Origin: Peptostreptococcaceae bacterium
GTDB lineage: Bacteria; Bacillota_A; Clostridia; Peptostreptococcales; Anaerovoracaceae
Length of the DNA: 10,284 nucleotides
NCBI GenBank assembly: GCA_016650135.1
Contig: JAENWH010000041.1
Span: 1-10,284, forward strand
Reading direction: 5' to 3'
Position numbers and translations under genes: made by a program. The notes beneath the pieces are model-generated. The model made no database searches. It saw only the letters and a program-made list of their open reading frames with translations, and had not been told where the DNA came from. This document shows, one piece after another, positions 1 through 7,387 of the stretch (its first letter is position 1; every line of letters begins with the position of its first letter).

Positions 1-858
1 AATTTCAAGAATGTTCAAAGAACTTCAAGGAAAAAAATACCTTTTGGCATTGCGCAGGTGGGAAAATCATTCAGAAATGAAATTACACCTGGTAACTTTA
101 CTTTCAGAACCAGAGAATTTGAACAAATGGAACTTGAATTTTTTTGCAAGCCAGGAACTGATATGGAATGGTTCAATTACTGGAAAGAGTATTGTGTTAA
201 GTGGCTTTTAGATTTAAAAATAAAGGAAGAGCATATTAAGCTCCGAGATCATGAGGCTGAGGAACTTTCTCATTACAGCAATGCTACTACAGATATTGAA
301 TTCCTGTTTCCTTTTGGATGGGGAGAACTTTGGGGTATTGCAGACCGAACGGATTTTGATTTAAAACAGCATATAGAACATTCTGGGCAAGAAATGAACT
401 ATATTGACCCGGAAACAAACGAAAAATATGTTCCTTATTGTATTGAACCATCTCTTGGCGCAGACAGGGTTACTTTGGCATTCCTTGTTGATGCTTATGA
501 TGAGGAAATATTAACAGCTGCAGATGGCAAAGAAGACACAAGAATTGTTCTTCATTTTCATCCTGCCATTGCACCATTTAAAGCGGCAATTCTGCCATTG
601 GCAAAAAAATTGAGCCCAATCGCAGAACCAATATTTGAAGAGCTTTCCAAACATTTTATGGTTGATTATGACGAAACGGGATCAATAGGGAAACGATACA
701 GAAGAGAAGATGAAATCGGTACACCATTTTGTATATGCGTTGATTTTGACACAGAGACTGATGGTTGCGTGACGATTAGAGACAGAGATACTATGAAACA
801 AATCAGAATACCAGTTGAAAAAGTTAAAGCGTATATTGAAGATAAGTTAATATTTTAA
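1..858 (+). CDS. glyS: Glycyl-tRNA synthetase, α2 (single-chain) type, 3' part
   Basis: Attaches glycine to tRNA-Gly in the cytoplasm, using ATP. The reading frame is open from base 1, so the gene is cut at its 5' end by the window. The 285 visible codons are the C-terminal part of a protein that is usually about 460 residues. Visible residues 21-45 carry class II motif 2 (FRNEITPG, then [10 protein letters not shown]). Residues 149-162 carry motif 3 ([14 protein letters not shown], with the ATP-binding Arg). Residues from about 180 to the end form the HGTP-type anticodon-binding domain, beginning [16 protein letters not shown]. This is the homodimeric enzyme related to eukaryotic and archaeal GlyRS, not the α2β2 GlyQ/GlyS enzyme. 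The in-frame GTG at 58 is an internal valine codon, because the family motifs continue upstream of it. The stop is 14 bases before ppdK with no terminator between, so the two are probably co-transcribed. The symbol glyS is used loosely for this form; glyQS is also used. Confidence 0.96.
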   Translation, partial: NFKNVQRTSRKKIPFGIAQVGKSFRNEITPGNFTFRTREFEQMELEFFCKPGTDMEWFNYWKEYCVKWLLDLKIKEEHIKLRDHEAEELSHYSNATTDIEFLFPFGWGELWGIADRTDFDLKQHIEHSGQEMNYIDPETNEKYVPYCIEPSLGADRVTLAFLVDAYDEEILTAADGKEDTRIVLHFHPAIAPFKAAILPLAKKLSPIAEPIFEELSKHFMVDYDETGSIGKRYRREDEIGTPFCICVDFDTETDGCVTIRDRDTMKQIRIPVEKVKAYIEDKLIF

Positions 859-872
859 CGGGGAGTAGAAAC

Positions 873-3497
873 ATGAAGAAATTTGTTTATTCTTTTAATG
901 AAGGTTCTAAAGACATGAAAAGCCTATTGGGCGGCAAGGGTGCCAATCTGGCTGAAATGACCAAGATTGGTCTGCCAGTTCCATTTGGGTTTACAGTAAC
1001 GACAGAGGCTTGTAATGAATATTACAAGCAAGGCAATAAAATATCAGACGATATAATGAAGGAAATATTTGACAAATTATTGGAACTTGAAAATGTTACT
1101 GGTAAGAAATTTGGTGACACTTCCAATCCATTGCTGGTATCAGTTCGTTCAGGTGCAGTTTTTTCCATGCCTGGTATGATGGATACTATTCTTAATCTTG
1201 GGTTGAATGATGATACAGTTGCTGGAATGGCAAGTTTAACTGAAAATGAAAGATTTGCGTATGACAGTTATAGGCGATTCATCCAAATGTATGGAGATGT
1301 TGTTCTTGAAATACATAAAACCAGATTTGATGCTATATTAGAACAGAAAAAGAAAGCAAAAGGCTACAAGTTTGATGTTGAACTTCTTACAGAAGATTTG
1401 AAAGATATCATTGTTCAGTATAAAGCTTTGATTGTTTCGGAGTCAGGCTCTGAATTCCCAATGGACCATAAGGAACAGTTAAAAGGAGCTATAAAAGCTG
1501 TATTCAGATCATGGAACAATGATAGAGCAGTTTTATACAGACAAATTAATAATATACCGTCAGACCTGGGAACAGCTGTAACAATACAGTCGATGGTGTT
1601 TGGCAATATGGGAGATACCTCTGGTACAGGAGTTGCCTTTACACGAAGTCCGGTTAATGGTAAAACAAAAATATTTGGGGAATTTTTAGTGAATGCCCAA
1701 GGAGAAGACGTTGTTGCTGGAATCAGAACACCACAACCAATTTCTGAAATGGCAGATGCTTTTCCAGAGGTTTATAAAGATTTCATAAGAATATCTGAAC
1801 TTCTCGAAAAACACTATACTGACATGCAGGACATGGAATTTACTGTTGAAAATAATAAATTGTATATGCTTCAAACAAGAAATGGTAAAAGAACAGCATC
1901 TGCTGCAGTTAAAATAGCTGTTGATATGGAAAAAGAAGGTTTAATCGATAAGAGAATAGCTGTAACAAGGTTAGAACCTTCACAAATAGATCAACTGCTC
2001 CACCCTATGTTTGATGGAGCTGAACTGAAAAAAGCTGTTATTATTGCAAAGGGATTACCGGCGTCACCAGGTGCGGCCACAGGTAAAATATATTTCCATG
2101 CCGTGGATGCAATTAACGCTGTTGCAAATGGCAAAAAGGTAATATTAGTGAGACAGGAAACTTCTCCAGAGGATTTGGCAGGTATGTTTGTAGCTGAGGG
2201 GATTCTTACTGCAAGAGGCGGAATGACTTCCCATGCAGCGGTTGTTGCCAGGGGGATGGGAAAATGTTGTGTTGCAGGCTGCTCAGAAATAAGTGTCAGT
2301 GAAGATAAGAAAACACTTGTTATCGGAGAAGAGACGTTTCTTGAAGGAGATTACATCTCTTTAGATGGAACTGCTGGAACGGTTTATAAAGGAAAAATTG
2401 ATACTGTAATTCCTGAACTTTCTGGAGATTTTGGAACAATCATGAAATGGGCGGATGAAATCAGAACCCTTAAGGTAAGAGCAAATGCTGATAATCCAAG
2501 AGATGCAACTCAGGCTGTAGAATTCGGAGCTGAAGGTATAGGACTTTGCAGAACTGAGCATATGTTCTTTGAAGAAGATAGAATCCCTGCAGTTCAAAGA
2601 ATGATTCTTGCGGATACAGAAGAAGACAGAAGAAAAGCTTTGAAATTCCTTTTACCTTATCAAAAAGGTGATTTTAAGGAAATTTTTGAAGTAATGGGAG
2701 ACCGACCTGTAACCATTCGTCTTTTAGATCCTCCTTTACACGAGTTTTTACCGCATACTGAAGAGGAAATCAAGATTCTTTCCAAGCAGATAAATATACC
2801 ATATAAAAAACTTGCAAACGCAGTTGAAAATTTACATGAATTCAATCCAATGCTTGGACATAGAGGCTGTAGGCTTGCAGTGACTTATCCGGAAATAGCT
2901 GAAATGCAGGCAGAAGCAATCATTATGGCGGCAATTGAACTGAAAAAGGAAAAGAATATGGATATCATTCCTGAAATAATGATACCTCTTGTTGGACTTG
3001 AAAAAGAATTGGCTTTTGTGAAAAAGACAGTTGTAGAGACTATTAACAAGTGTTTTGCCAGAGAAGGAATGAAGATTGATTATTTAATAGGAACGATGAT
3101 TGAAGTTCCTAGAGCAGCTCTAACAGCTGATGAAATTGCCAGAGAAGCAGAATTCTTTTCATTCGGTACAAACGACCTGACTCAGATGACCTTAGGCCTT
3201 TCCAGAGATGACGCTGGTGAAATCATCAAAGACTATAGAGATAAGTTGATTTTTGAAGAAGACCCGTTCCAGACACTTGATCAAAAGGGAGTTGGAAAAC
3301 TTGTTAAAATGGCGATTGAACTTGGCAAGGAAACAAGACCAAATATTAAACTGGGTATTTGCGGAGAACATGGAGGCGATCCAAAGACAGTTGAGTACTG
3401 TCACGCGATTGGTCTGCACTATGTTTCATGTTCACCATATAGAGTTCCAATTGCAAGACTTGCTGCGGCGCAAGCTGTTGTAAAGGCTGGTAAATAA
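873..3497 (+). CDS. ppdK: Pyruvate, phosphate dikinase
   Basis: Catalyses reversible conversion of PEP + AMP + PPi to pyruvate + ATP + Pi; in anaerobes it often works in the glycolytic, ATP-yielding direction. The 874 residues match the usual full length. The N-terminal ATP-grasp domain (about 1-340) starts with GGKGANLAEM. The swivelling phosphohistidine domain (about 390-510) has the motif GGMTSHAAVVARGMG, with catalytic His454 and the neighbouring Thr452 that regulatory proteins phosphorylate in other species. The C-terminal TIM barrel (about 520-874) has Arg560, Arg616, Glu744, Asn767 and Cys830 (GICGEHGGDP). Each of these sits one position before the Clostridium symbiosum active-site residue, so the enzyme should be active. 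The start is set by a GGGGAG site at 860-865, seven bases before the ATG. It follows glyS closely and ends before a strong terminator. No PPDK regulatory protein gene is adjacent. Confidence 0.98.
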   Translation: MKKFVYSFNEGSKDMKSLLGGKGANLAEMTKIGLPVPFGFTVTTEACNEYYKQGNKISDDIMKEIFDKLLELENVTGKKFGDTSNPLLVSVRSGAVFSMPGMMDTILNLGLNDDTVAGMASLTENERFAYDSYRRFIQMYGDVVLEIHKTRFDAILEQKKKAKGYKFDVELLTEDLKDIIVQYKALIVSESGSEFPMDHKEQLKGAIKAVFRSWNNDRAVLYRQINNIPSDLGTAVTIQSMVFGNMGDTSGTGVAFTRSPVNGKTKIFGEFLVNAQGEDVVAGIRTPQPISEMADAFPEVYKDFIRISELLEKHYTDMQDMEFTVENNKLYMLQTRNGKRTASAAVKIAVDMEKEGLIDKRIAVTRLEPSQIDQLLHPMFDGAELKKAVIIAKGLPASPGAATGKIYFHAVDAINAVANGKKVILVRQETSPEDLAGMFVAEGILTARGGMTSHAAVVARGMGKCCVAGCSEISVSEDKKTLVIGEETFLEGDYISLDGTAGTVYKGKIDTVIPELSGDFGTIMKWADEIRTLKVRANADNPRDATQAVEFGAEGIGLCRTEHMFFEEDRIPAVQRMILADTEEDRRKALKFLLPYQKGDFKEIFEVMGDRPVTIRLLDPPLHEFLPHTEEEIKILSKQINIPYKKLANAVENLHEFNPMLGHRGCRLAVTYPEIAEMQAEAIIMAAIELKKEKNMDIIPEIMIPLVGLEKELAFVKKTVVETINKCFAREGMKIDYLIGTMIEVPRAALTADEIAREAEFFSFGTNDLTQMTLGLSRDDAGEIIKDYRDKLIFEEDPFQTLDQKGVGKLVKMAIELGKETRPNIKLGICGEHGGDPKTVEYCHAIGLHYVSCSPYRVPIARLAAAQAVVKAGK

Positions 3498-3545
3498 ATA
3501 AATAATTAAAATGGATGAAACAATATAGATCCTAATTATTAAGTG

Positions 3546-3582
3546 CGGGAGTGAATAAAAATATTCACTCCCGTTTTTTTTT
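3546..3582 (+). terminator. Intrinsic terminator after ppdK
   Basis: A perfect 12-bp inverted repeat (CGGGAGTGAATA at 3546-3557 and TATTCACTCCCG at 3562-3573) closes over an AAAA loop. It is followed directly by nine T residues (3574-3582). It sits 48 bases after the ppdK stop and ends the glyS-ppdK transcript. The other strand has only a short A-rich lead and faces no converging gene, so it is read as unidirectional. Confidence 0.95.
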
Positions 3583-3612
3583 ATTATTTAAAACCAGGAA
3601 AATGCTCATGGA

Positions 3613-3643
3613 GCAATGAATCTGTTGTAAATCGGCAATGAAT
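3613..3643 (+). repeat. Pair of 9-bp direct repeats upstream of the tadZ-like promoter
   Basis: GCAATGAAT occurs at 3613-3621 and again at 3635-3643, start-to-start distance 22 bp, about two helical turns. The second copy ends 16 bp before the -35 box at 3660. The spacing would place both on one DNA face, as for an activator or repressor site. The repeat is short and may be chance; no regulator is assigned. Confidence 0.25.
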
Positions 3644-3659
3644 GGGCGGCTTGAGAGTG

Positions 3660-3688
3660 TTGACATATAATGGTAATTAAAATATAAT
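3660..3688 (+). promoter_or_regulatory. Perfect-consensus SigA/σ70 promoter
   Basis: TTGACA at 3660-3665 and TATAAT at 3683-3688 are separated by exactly 17 bp, matching the consensus at every position. Transcription should begin near 3695. This gives a leader of about 50 bases before the ATG at 3745. The promoter drives the CpaE/TadZ-like gene and lies just after the ppdK terminator, so the gene is its own transcription unit. Confidence 0.85.
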
Positions 3689-3732
3689 ATGGTTAATAAA
3701 TGAATTCAAATGAGAATGTTACCGTGAATGTT

Positions 3733-3738
3733 AAGGAG
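3733..3738 (+). promoter_or_regulatory. Ribosome binding site that decides the start of the tadZ-like gene
   Basis: AAGGAG lies six bases before the ATG at 3745. The in-frame ATG at 3700, which would give 15 more residues, has no such site. It also falls only about five bases after the predicted transcription start, so 3745 is preferred. Confidence 0.8.
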
Positions 3739-3744
3739 ACTGCT

Positions 3745-4842
3745 ATGGAAATAATTAATATTTTACTTATTGGAAGCGATATGGAATACTGTAAGGCTTT
3801 AAGTGAATCCATTTCTGAATTATCTAAGGAAATTATGATTACTTTATGTGATAAAAGGAATATTACCTTGTTAAATACAGATAATCCTTCCTTAGTATTA
3901 ATAGAGGAAGAAATAGACTGTATGAAAATTCAAGAGAAAGACTACCCTGTTTTGCTGGTTGAAAGCAATAAAGAAGCATGTATCGATATTGAAAATAAAA
4001 TATTTTGCCTGTATAAATATGAAAATGTGAAAGAATTAATTCGTTCTCTGTTCATAATATATAATGCATTAACTGGGAAAAGCGTTACCACAATAAGTGA
4101 TAATAACTGCAAACTGGTTTCTGTTTTCAGTTGTTGCGGCGGTAGCGGGAAAACAAGCATTTCATTAGGGCTCGCCCAGGAATTTGTCAGGTTCAGAGGG
4201 AAAAAAACACTCTATATTAATTATGAAGAGTGCGATGGGACCTGGAATTACATAGACTTTCAAAGGGAGAAAAAATACGATTCCATAGGAAGTTATTTGT
4301 ATTATTTGAATAAAGGTAGAGATATGGATTTGAATGCTTTTTTAAAAGAAGACGAATATGGGGTTTTTTACTTCAAACCCAGTTTGGGAAGAAACCAGTT
4401 AAAAGGGTTAGGCACAGATGATTTGTGTTTATTTTGCAATAAACTGATAGAGACGAACATGTTTGAATATATCATTTTTGATTGTAATGCCTGCCTTGAT
4501 GACAGTACCTTATGGCTCTTGAAAAATTCCTGTAGAATTGTATATTTAGTTGAAAACATTCAAAATCCAGGGAACTTGACAGCTACTAAAAGAGATATCG
4601 GCGCAATAGAATATATGGAAAACAGATTCTGCTGCAGCCTTGATGAAAAACTGATTAAAGTATATAACATGAATCAATCAATGGTAACAGATCTAAATAC
4701 AGATTTAAAAAATGAAGAAGGTATAAATATTGAGACAGATTACGACAGTTTCAAAATGGTGAAAGGTATCAGAAAAATTAGCATTGAAAGGGGGTTCGGG
4801 GAAGGGATTAAATCTATTGCCAATAAAATTGAGAATATTTAA
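3745..4842 (+). CDS. CpaE/TadZ-like MinD/ParA-superfamily ATPase with pseudo-receiver N-terminus
   Basis: A 365-residue protein that looks like the CpaE/TadZ family, which in other bacteria positions the Tad/Flp type IV pilus machine at a cell site. Residues 1-105 have an alternating receiver-like pattern (INILLIGSD; then PSLVLIEEE). Glutamates occupy the place where a phospho-accepting Asp would be expected, so phosphorylation is unlikely. The ATPase domain starts near 123. The P-loop is CCGGSGKTS (130-138), keeping Lys136 and Thr137 but with Cys where MinD/ParA proteins have the signature Lys of KGGxGKT. A Walker B-like strand is YIIFD with Asp246. There is no signal peptide or membrane segment. 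Sixteen cysteines are present, including CLFC (228-231) and CNAC (247-250), which is high for a cytosolic protein. It has its own promoter, and no Tad pilus genes lie nearby. It could equally be a divergent ParA-like protein with another cargo. An alternative upstream ATG at 3700 is rejected for lack of a ribosome binding site. Confidence 0.72.
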   Translation: MEIINILLIGSDMEYCKALSESISELSKEIMITLCDKRNITLLNTDNPSLVLIEEEIDCMKIQEKDYPVLLVESNKEACIDIENKIFCLYKYENVKELIRSLFIIYNALTGKSVTTISDNNCKLVSVFSCCGGSGKTSISLGLAQEFVRFRGKKTLYINYEECDGTWNYIDFQREKKYDSIGSYLYYLNKGRDMDLNAFLKEDEYGVFYFKPSLGRNQLKGLGTDDLCLFCNKLIETNMFEYIIFDCNACLDDSTLWLLKNSCRIVYLVENIQNPGNLTATKRDIGAIEYMENRFCCSLDEKLIKVYNMNQSMVTDLNTDLKNEEGINIETDYDSFKMVKGIRKISIERGFGEGIKSIANKIENI

Positions 4843-4851
4843 TTAAAAAAT

Positions 4852-4889
4852 TTAACATGGAATTAACATTCAGTTAACAAAGCTTAGCA
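4852..4889 (+). promoter_or_regulatory. Pho box: three perfect TTAACA repeats at 11-bp period
   Basis: TTAACA occurs at 4852-4857, 4863-4868 and 4874-4879, each separated by exactly five bases. A weaker fourth copy, TTAGCA, is at 4884-4889, one base short of phase. Bacillus PhoP binds TT(A/T/C)ACA direct repeats with about 5-bp spacers, as dimers on tandem repeats on the coding strand. The array starts nine bases after the preceding stop codon. It lies just upstream of a phosphate transporter and a PhoPR-like pair, which fits autoregulated activation under phosphate limitation. PhoP binding itself is inferred. Confidence 0.85.
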
Positions 4890-4910
4890 GTATATTGCCT
4901 CGATAACCCA

Positions 4911-4916
4911 TATAAT
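4911..4916 (+). promoter_or_regulatory. -10 box of the Pho operon promoter
   Basis: TATAAT lies 31 bases after the last perfect TTAACA. The position 17 bp upstream reads CAGTAT (4888-4893), which is not a -35 box, so the promoter should need an activator. The fourth, weaker repeat ends in this -35 position, as in PhoP-activated Bacillus promoters. Transcription would begin near 4923. The -10 sits inside a short palindrome (CATATA-ATG-TATATG, 4909-4923), which may be incidental. Confidence 0.65.
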
Positions 4917-4974
4917 GTATATGATAAATTGCTAAAAGCGGGTTTGATATGTTATTATAAAAGGAGATAATCTG

Positions 4975-6684
4975 ATGAGTGTGAATATTTTCCAAATTAT
5001 TATTACTCTGTTAGGTGGGTTGGCTGTATTTATTTATGGAATGAACCTAATGAGCGATGGATTGCAGAAGGCAGCAGGCGACAGAATGAAAAACATTCTT
5101 GCTGTTCTGACAAAAAATCCGGTGCTTGGTGTCTTGGCAGGAGCCCTTACGACTGCTGTTCTGCAGAGCAGCAGCGCGACGACGGTCATGGTGATTGGAT
5201 TTGCCAGTGCAGGACTAATGACCCTTCCTCAGGCAGTCAGTGTTGTTTTGGGAGCAAATATTGGTACCACGATTACGGCACAACTGATAGCTTTTAAAAT
5301 CGGAGATTATGCCTGGGTATTTGTTATTATTGGATTTGTCATGTTTTTTTTCTTTAAAAAAGAAAAAATTGTCGATATCGGACAGGTAATGTTTGGCTTT
5401 GGGCTCATTTTTGTTGGGATTAATACCATGTCGGCAATTATGAAGCCTTTAGCTGCTTCTCCCGTTTTCACAGATATCATGCTAAGTGTTCAGCACATTC
5501 CTGCTTTAGGAGTGCTGATTGGTGCAATTATGACAGTTGTTGTTCAAAGCAGTTCAGCCACAATAGCTGTTCTTCAAAATCTGGCATCTCAATCTGGCCC
5601 TGATGGCGTCCATAGTATTGTAGGCTTGCAGGGTTCATTGCCAATATTATTTGGTGATAATATTGGAACCACCATAACTGCTTTGCTTGCATCAATTGGT
5701 GCGTCTACCAATGCTAAGAGAACCGCGGTTTCACATACCATTTTCAATCTGGCAGGTACTTTTGTATTCATTTGGATTATCCCGATTTATGCGAAGTTTA
5801 TCACTTTTATCTCTCCAAAAGGAATAGAAATTGAAATTATTTCCAGACAAATTGCGAATGCACATATGTTTTTTAATATTTTAAATATGCTTTTATGGCT
5901 GCCTTTTATATGGGTGCTGGTTAAGATTGTAACAAAGTTAATACCTGACAGAGATAAGGAAATTTCGCCGTCTGCACCTATGTTTCTTGATTATAAAATT
6001 ATTGAGAGCCCTGTATTTGCATTACATCTGGCGACAAAAGAGCTTTCGCGAATTGCAAATATATCATTAAATATGATTATTGAAGCAAAAAAAGCATTTT
6101 TAGGGGAAGATAAGCAGGCCGCGGAAAAGGTTTTAGAAATGGAAGATATTGTTGACAGTCTTCAGGCCGAAACAATAAAGTATTTAGCTTCAGTTTATAC
6201 AGCCGCCAGCTTGACGGAGCATCAGGCTCTTCAAATTTCTGACATGATTCACGTTGCTGCTGATATAGAGCATATTGGGGATCACTGTACAAATATTGCT
6301 GAATTTGCTAAAGAAAAGATTAAAAATAAATATGAATTTTCAGATAAAGCGAGTGCTGAAATATATGAATGCTTTGACAGCATCCGAAGAATGACGACGG
6401 ATACAATCAAATGCCTTGAAGATGGAGACACTGAACTTGCACAAGATGTATTGGCACAGGAAAAAGAAGTTAATGAGATGGAAGACAGATTAAGAGTTCA
6501 GCATATGAAGAGACTCTCTGAAGGGAAATGTTCCCCTGAATTTACTGTAATGTATATTGATATCATACATAATATTGAAAAAATCGGGGATTATTGCACG
6601 AATATTGCGGAAGCTGTCGTGAAGGATATTGGCTTTCATAAATATAAGAATATTAAACCGGAAAAAGAATCTAAACAGGTGTGA
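4975..6684 (+). CDS. Na+/phosphate cotransporter family protein with C-terminal PhoU-like domain
   Basis: A membrane protein predicted to move inorganic phosphate coupled to Na+, of the NptA/YjbB (SLC34-like) family. The 569 residues are a typical length. Two inverted transport repeats are visible. The first (about 10-105) has the QSSSATT motif at 64-70 and GANIGTTITA at 93-102. The second (about 175-265) has QSSSATI at 191-197 and GDNIGTTITA at 227-236. Several hydrophobic helices extend to about residue 320. Residues about 345-550 form a cytosolic helical PhoU-like domain with two metal-binding style ExxxDxxxN motifs, Glu432/Asp436/Asn440 and Glu535/Asp539/Asn543, each followed by IAE. AAGGAG at 4961-4966, eight bases before the ATG, sets the start. 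It is the first gene behind the Pho box and is followed 25 bases later by a PhoB-like regulator. The PhoU domain could regulate the transporter or signal phosphate status to the kinase. Transport direction cannot be told from sequence; E. coli YjbB mainly exports phosphate. Confidence 0.92.
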   Translation: MSVNIFQIIITLLGGLAVFIYGMNLMSDGLQKAAGDRMKNILAVLTKNPVLGVLAGALTTAVLQSSSATTVMVIGFASAGLMTLPQAVSVVLGANIGTTITAQLIAFKIGDYAWVFVIIGFVMFFFFKKEKIVDIGQVMFGFGLIFVGINTMSAIMKPLAASPVFTDIMLSVQHIPALGVLIGAIMTVVVQSSSATIAVLQNLASQSGPDGVHSIVGLQGSLPILFGDNIGTTITALLASIGASTNAKRTAVSHTIFNLAGTFVFIWIIPIYAKFITFISPKGIEIEIISRQIANAHMFFNILNMLLWLPFIWVLVKIVTKLIPDRDKEISPSAPMFLDYKIIESPVFALHLATKELSRIANISLNMIIEAKKAFLGEDKQAAEKVLEMEDIVDSLQAETIKYLASVYTAASLTEHQALQISDMIHVAADIEHIGDHCTNIAEFAKEKIKNKYEFSDKASAEIYECFDSIRRMTTDTIKCLEDGDTELAQDVLAQEKEVNEMEDRLRVQHMKRLSEGKCSPEFTVMYIDIIHNIEKIGDYCTNIAEAVVKDIGFHKYKNIKPEKESKQV

Positions 6685-6709
6685 TAAATAAAGAAAGCAG
6701 TGGTGCAAC

Positions 6710-7387
6710 ATGAAAAAGGTTTTAATTATTGAGGATGAACCGAACATCAGAGAACTGGTTTTATATAACCTTGGTGCGAACGGGTATGAAGGGGTTGGTG
6801 CTGATGACGGAATAATGGGAATTACACTAGTTCATACCGAAAAACCTGATTTGATATTGCTTGATATTATGCTGCCTGGAAAGAATGGGTATGACATTTG
6901 TCGTGAACTTCGAAGCGAAGGAAATAAAACGCCAATCATTATGCTTACAGCAAAAAATGACGAGATTGATAAAGTCTTGGGTTTAGAGTTCGGCGCAGAT
7001 GATTATATATCTAAACCTTTTGGAATAAGAGAACTGATTGCCAGAATCAATGCAGTGCTGCGAAGATACGAAGACAAGGAAACGGATCCCCGAACTATTA
7101 TTATTGAGGATTTAGTTATAAGCGTTGAAAGACATGAAGTCTCTATTAACGGGAAATATGTAGAATTTACTTTAAAAGAATTTGATCTGATATGTTTTTT
7201 GGCGAAAAACAGAGGGATTGTTTTTACAAGGGATCAGCTTCTGGATAAGGTCTGGGGGATAGATTATGCCGGGGAAACAAGGACTGTAGATGTGCATATC
7301 AGATATATACGAAGAAAACTTGGACTTGATGAAAATGAGAATAAATATATTCAAACGATTCGTGGCAAGGGGTATAAGATGATATGA
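6710..7387 (+). CDS. phoP: OmpR/PhoB-family response regulator, PhoP/PhoB-like
   Basis: A 225-residue DNA-binding response regulator, full length for the family. The receiver domain (1-120) has acidic Glu8/Asp9, phospho-acceptor Asp52 (LILLDIMLPGKNG), Thr80 and Lys102 (SKPF). The winged-helix output domain (about 128-225) has the OmpR-type pattern FTLKEFDLICFLAKN, then the recognition-helix segment TRTVDVHIRYIRRKLG and the hairpin wing IQTIRGKGYKM. The start ATG has only a weak GGTG-type ribosome binding site at about 6702-6705, so it may be translated partly by coupling to the transporter gene ending 25 bases upstream. The stop overlaps the kinase start by four bases (ATGA), typical of a cognate pair. 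The Pho box and the phosphate transporter in the same operon support a PhoP/PhoB role rather than another OmpR subtype such as YycF/WalR. The symbol is by context and similarity, not proved. Confidence 0.85.
   Translation: MKKVLIIEDEPNIRELVLYNLGANGYEGVGADDGIMGITLVHTEKPDLILLDIMLPGKNGYDICRELRSEGNKTPIIMLTAKNDEIDKVLGLEFGADDYISKPFGIRELIARINAVLRRYEDKETDPRTIIIEDLVISVERHEVSINGKYVEFTLKEFDLICFLAKNRGIVFTRDQLLDKVWGIDYAGETRTVDVHIRYIRRKLGLDENENKYIQTIRGKGYKMI

Noticed and set aside
58..60. GTG at 58 as the start of the GlyRS gene
   Set aside because: The frame is open to base 1 and upstream codons encode conserved GlyRS residues ([11 protein letters not shown]), so this is an internal valine.
11..211. Open frame of 66 codons at the left edge
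   Set aside because: It overlaps the GlyRS frame, whose class II motifs are unmistakable; this frame has no recognisable product.
3253..3483. 76-codon frame inside ppdK on the same strand
   Set aside because: It is in another frame of a well-conserved enzyme region that includes the catalytic Cys830, so it is not a separate gene.
3603..3615. Small inverted repeat TGCTC-ATG-GAGCA after the terminator
   Set aside because: A 5-bp stem with a 3-base loop and no T-run is too weak to be a terminator or a convincing operator.
3700..3744. Upstream ATG at 3700 for the tadZ-like gene
   Set aside because: It has no ribosome binding site, lies about five bases after the predicted transcription start, and the 15 added residues match no family feature.
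4909..4923. Palindrome CATATA-ATG-TATATG over the Pho operon -10
   Set aside because: It is all A/T-rich and contains the TATAAT, so it is most simply a by-product of the -10 region; no regulator is suggested.
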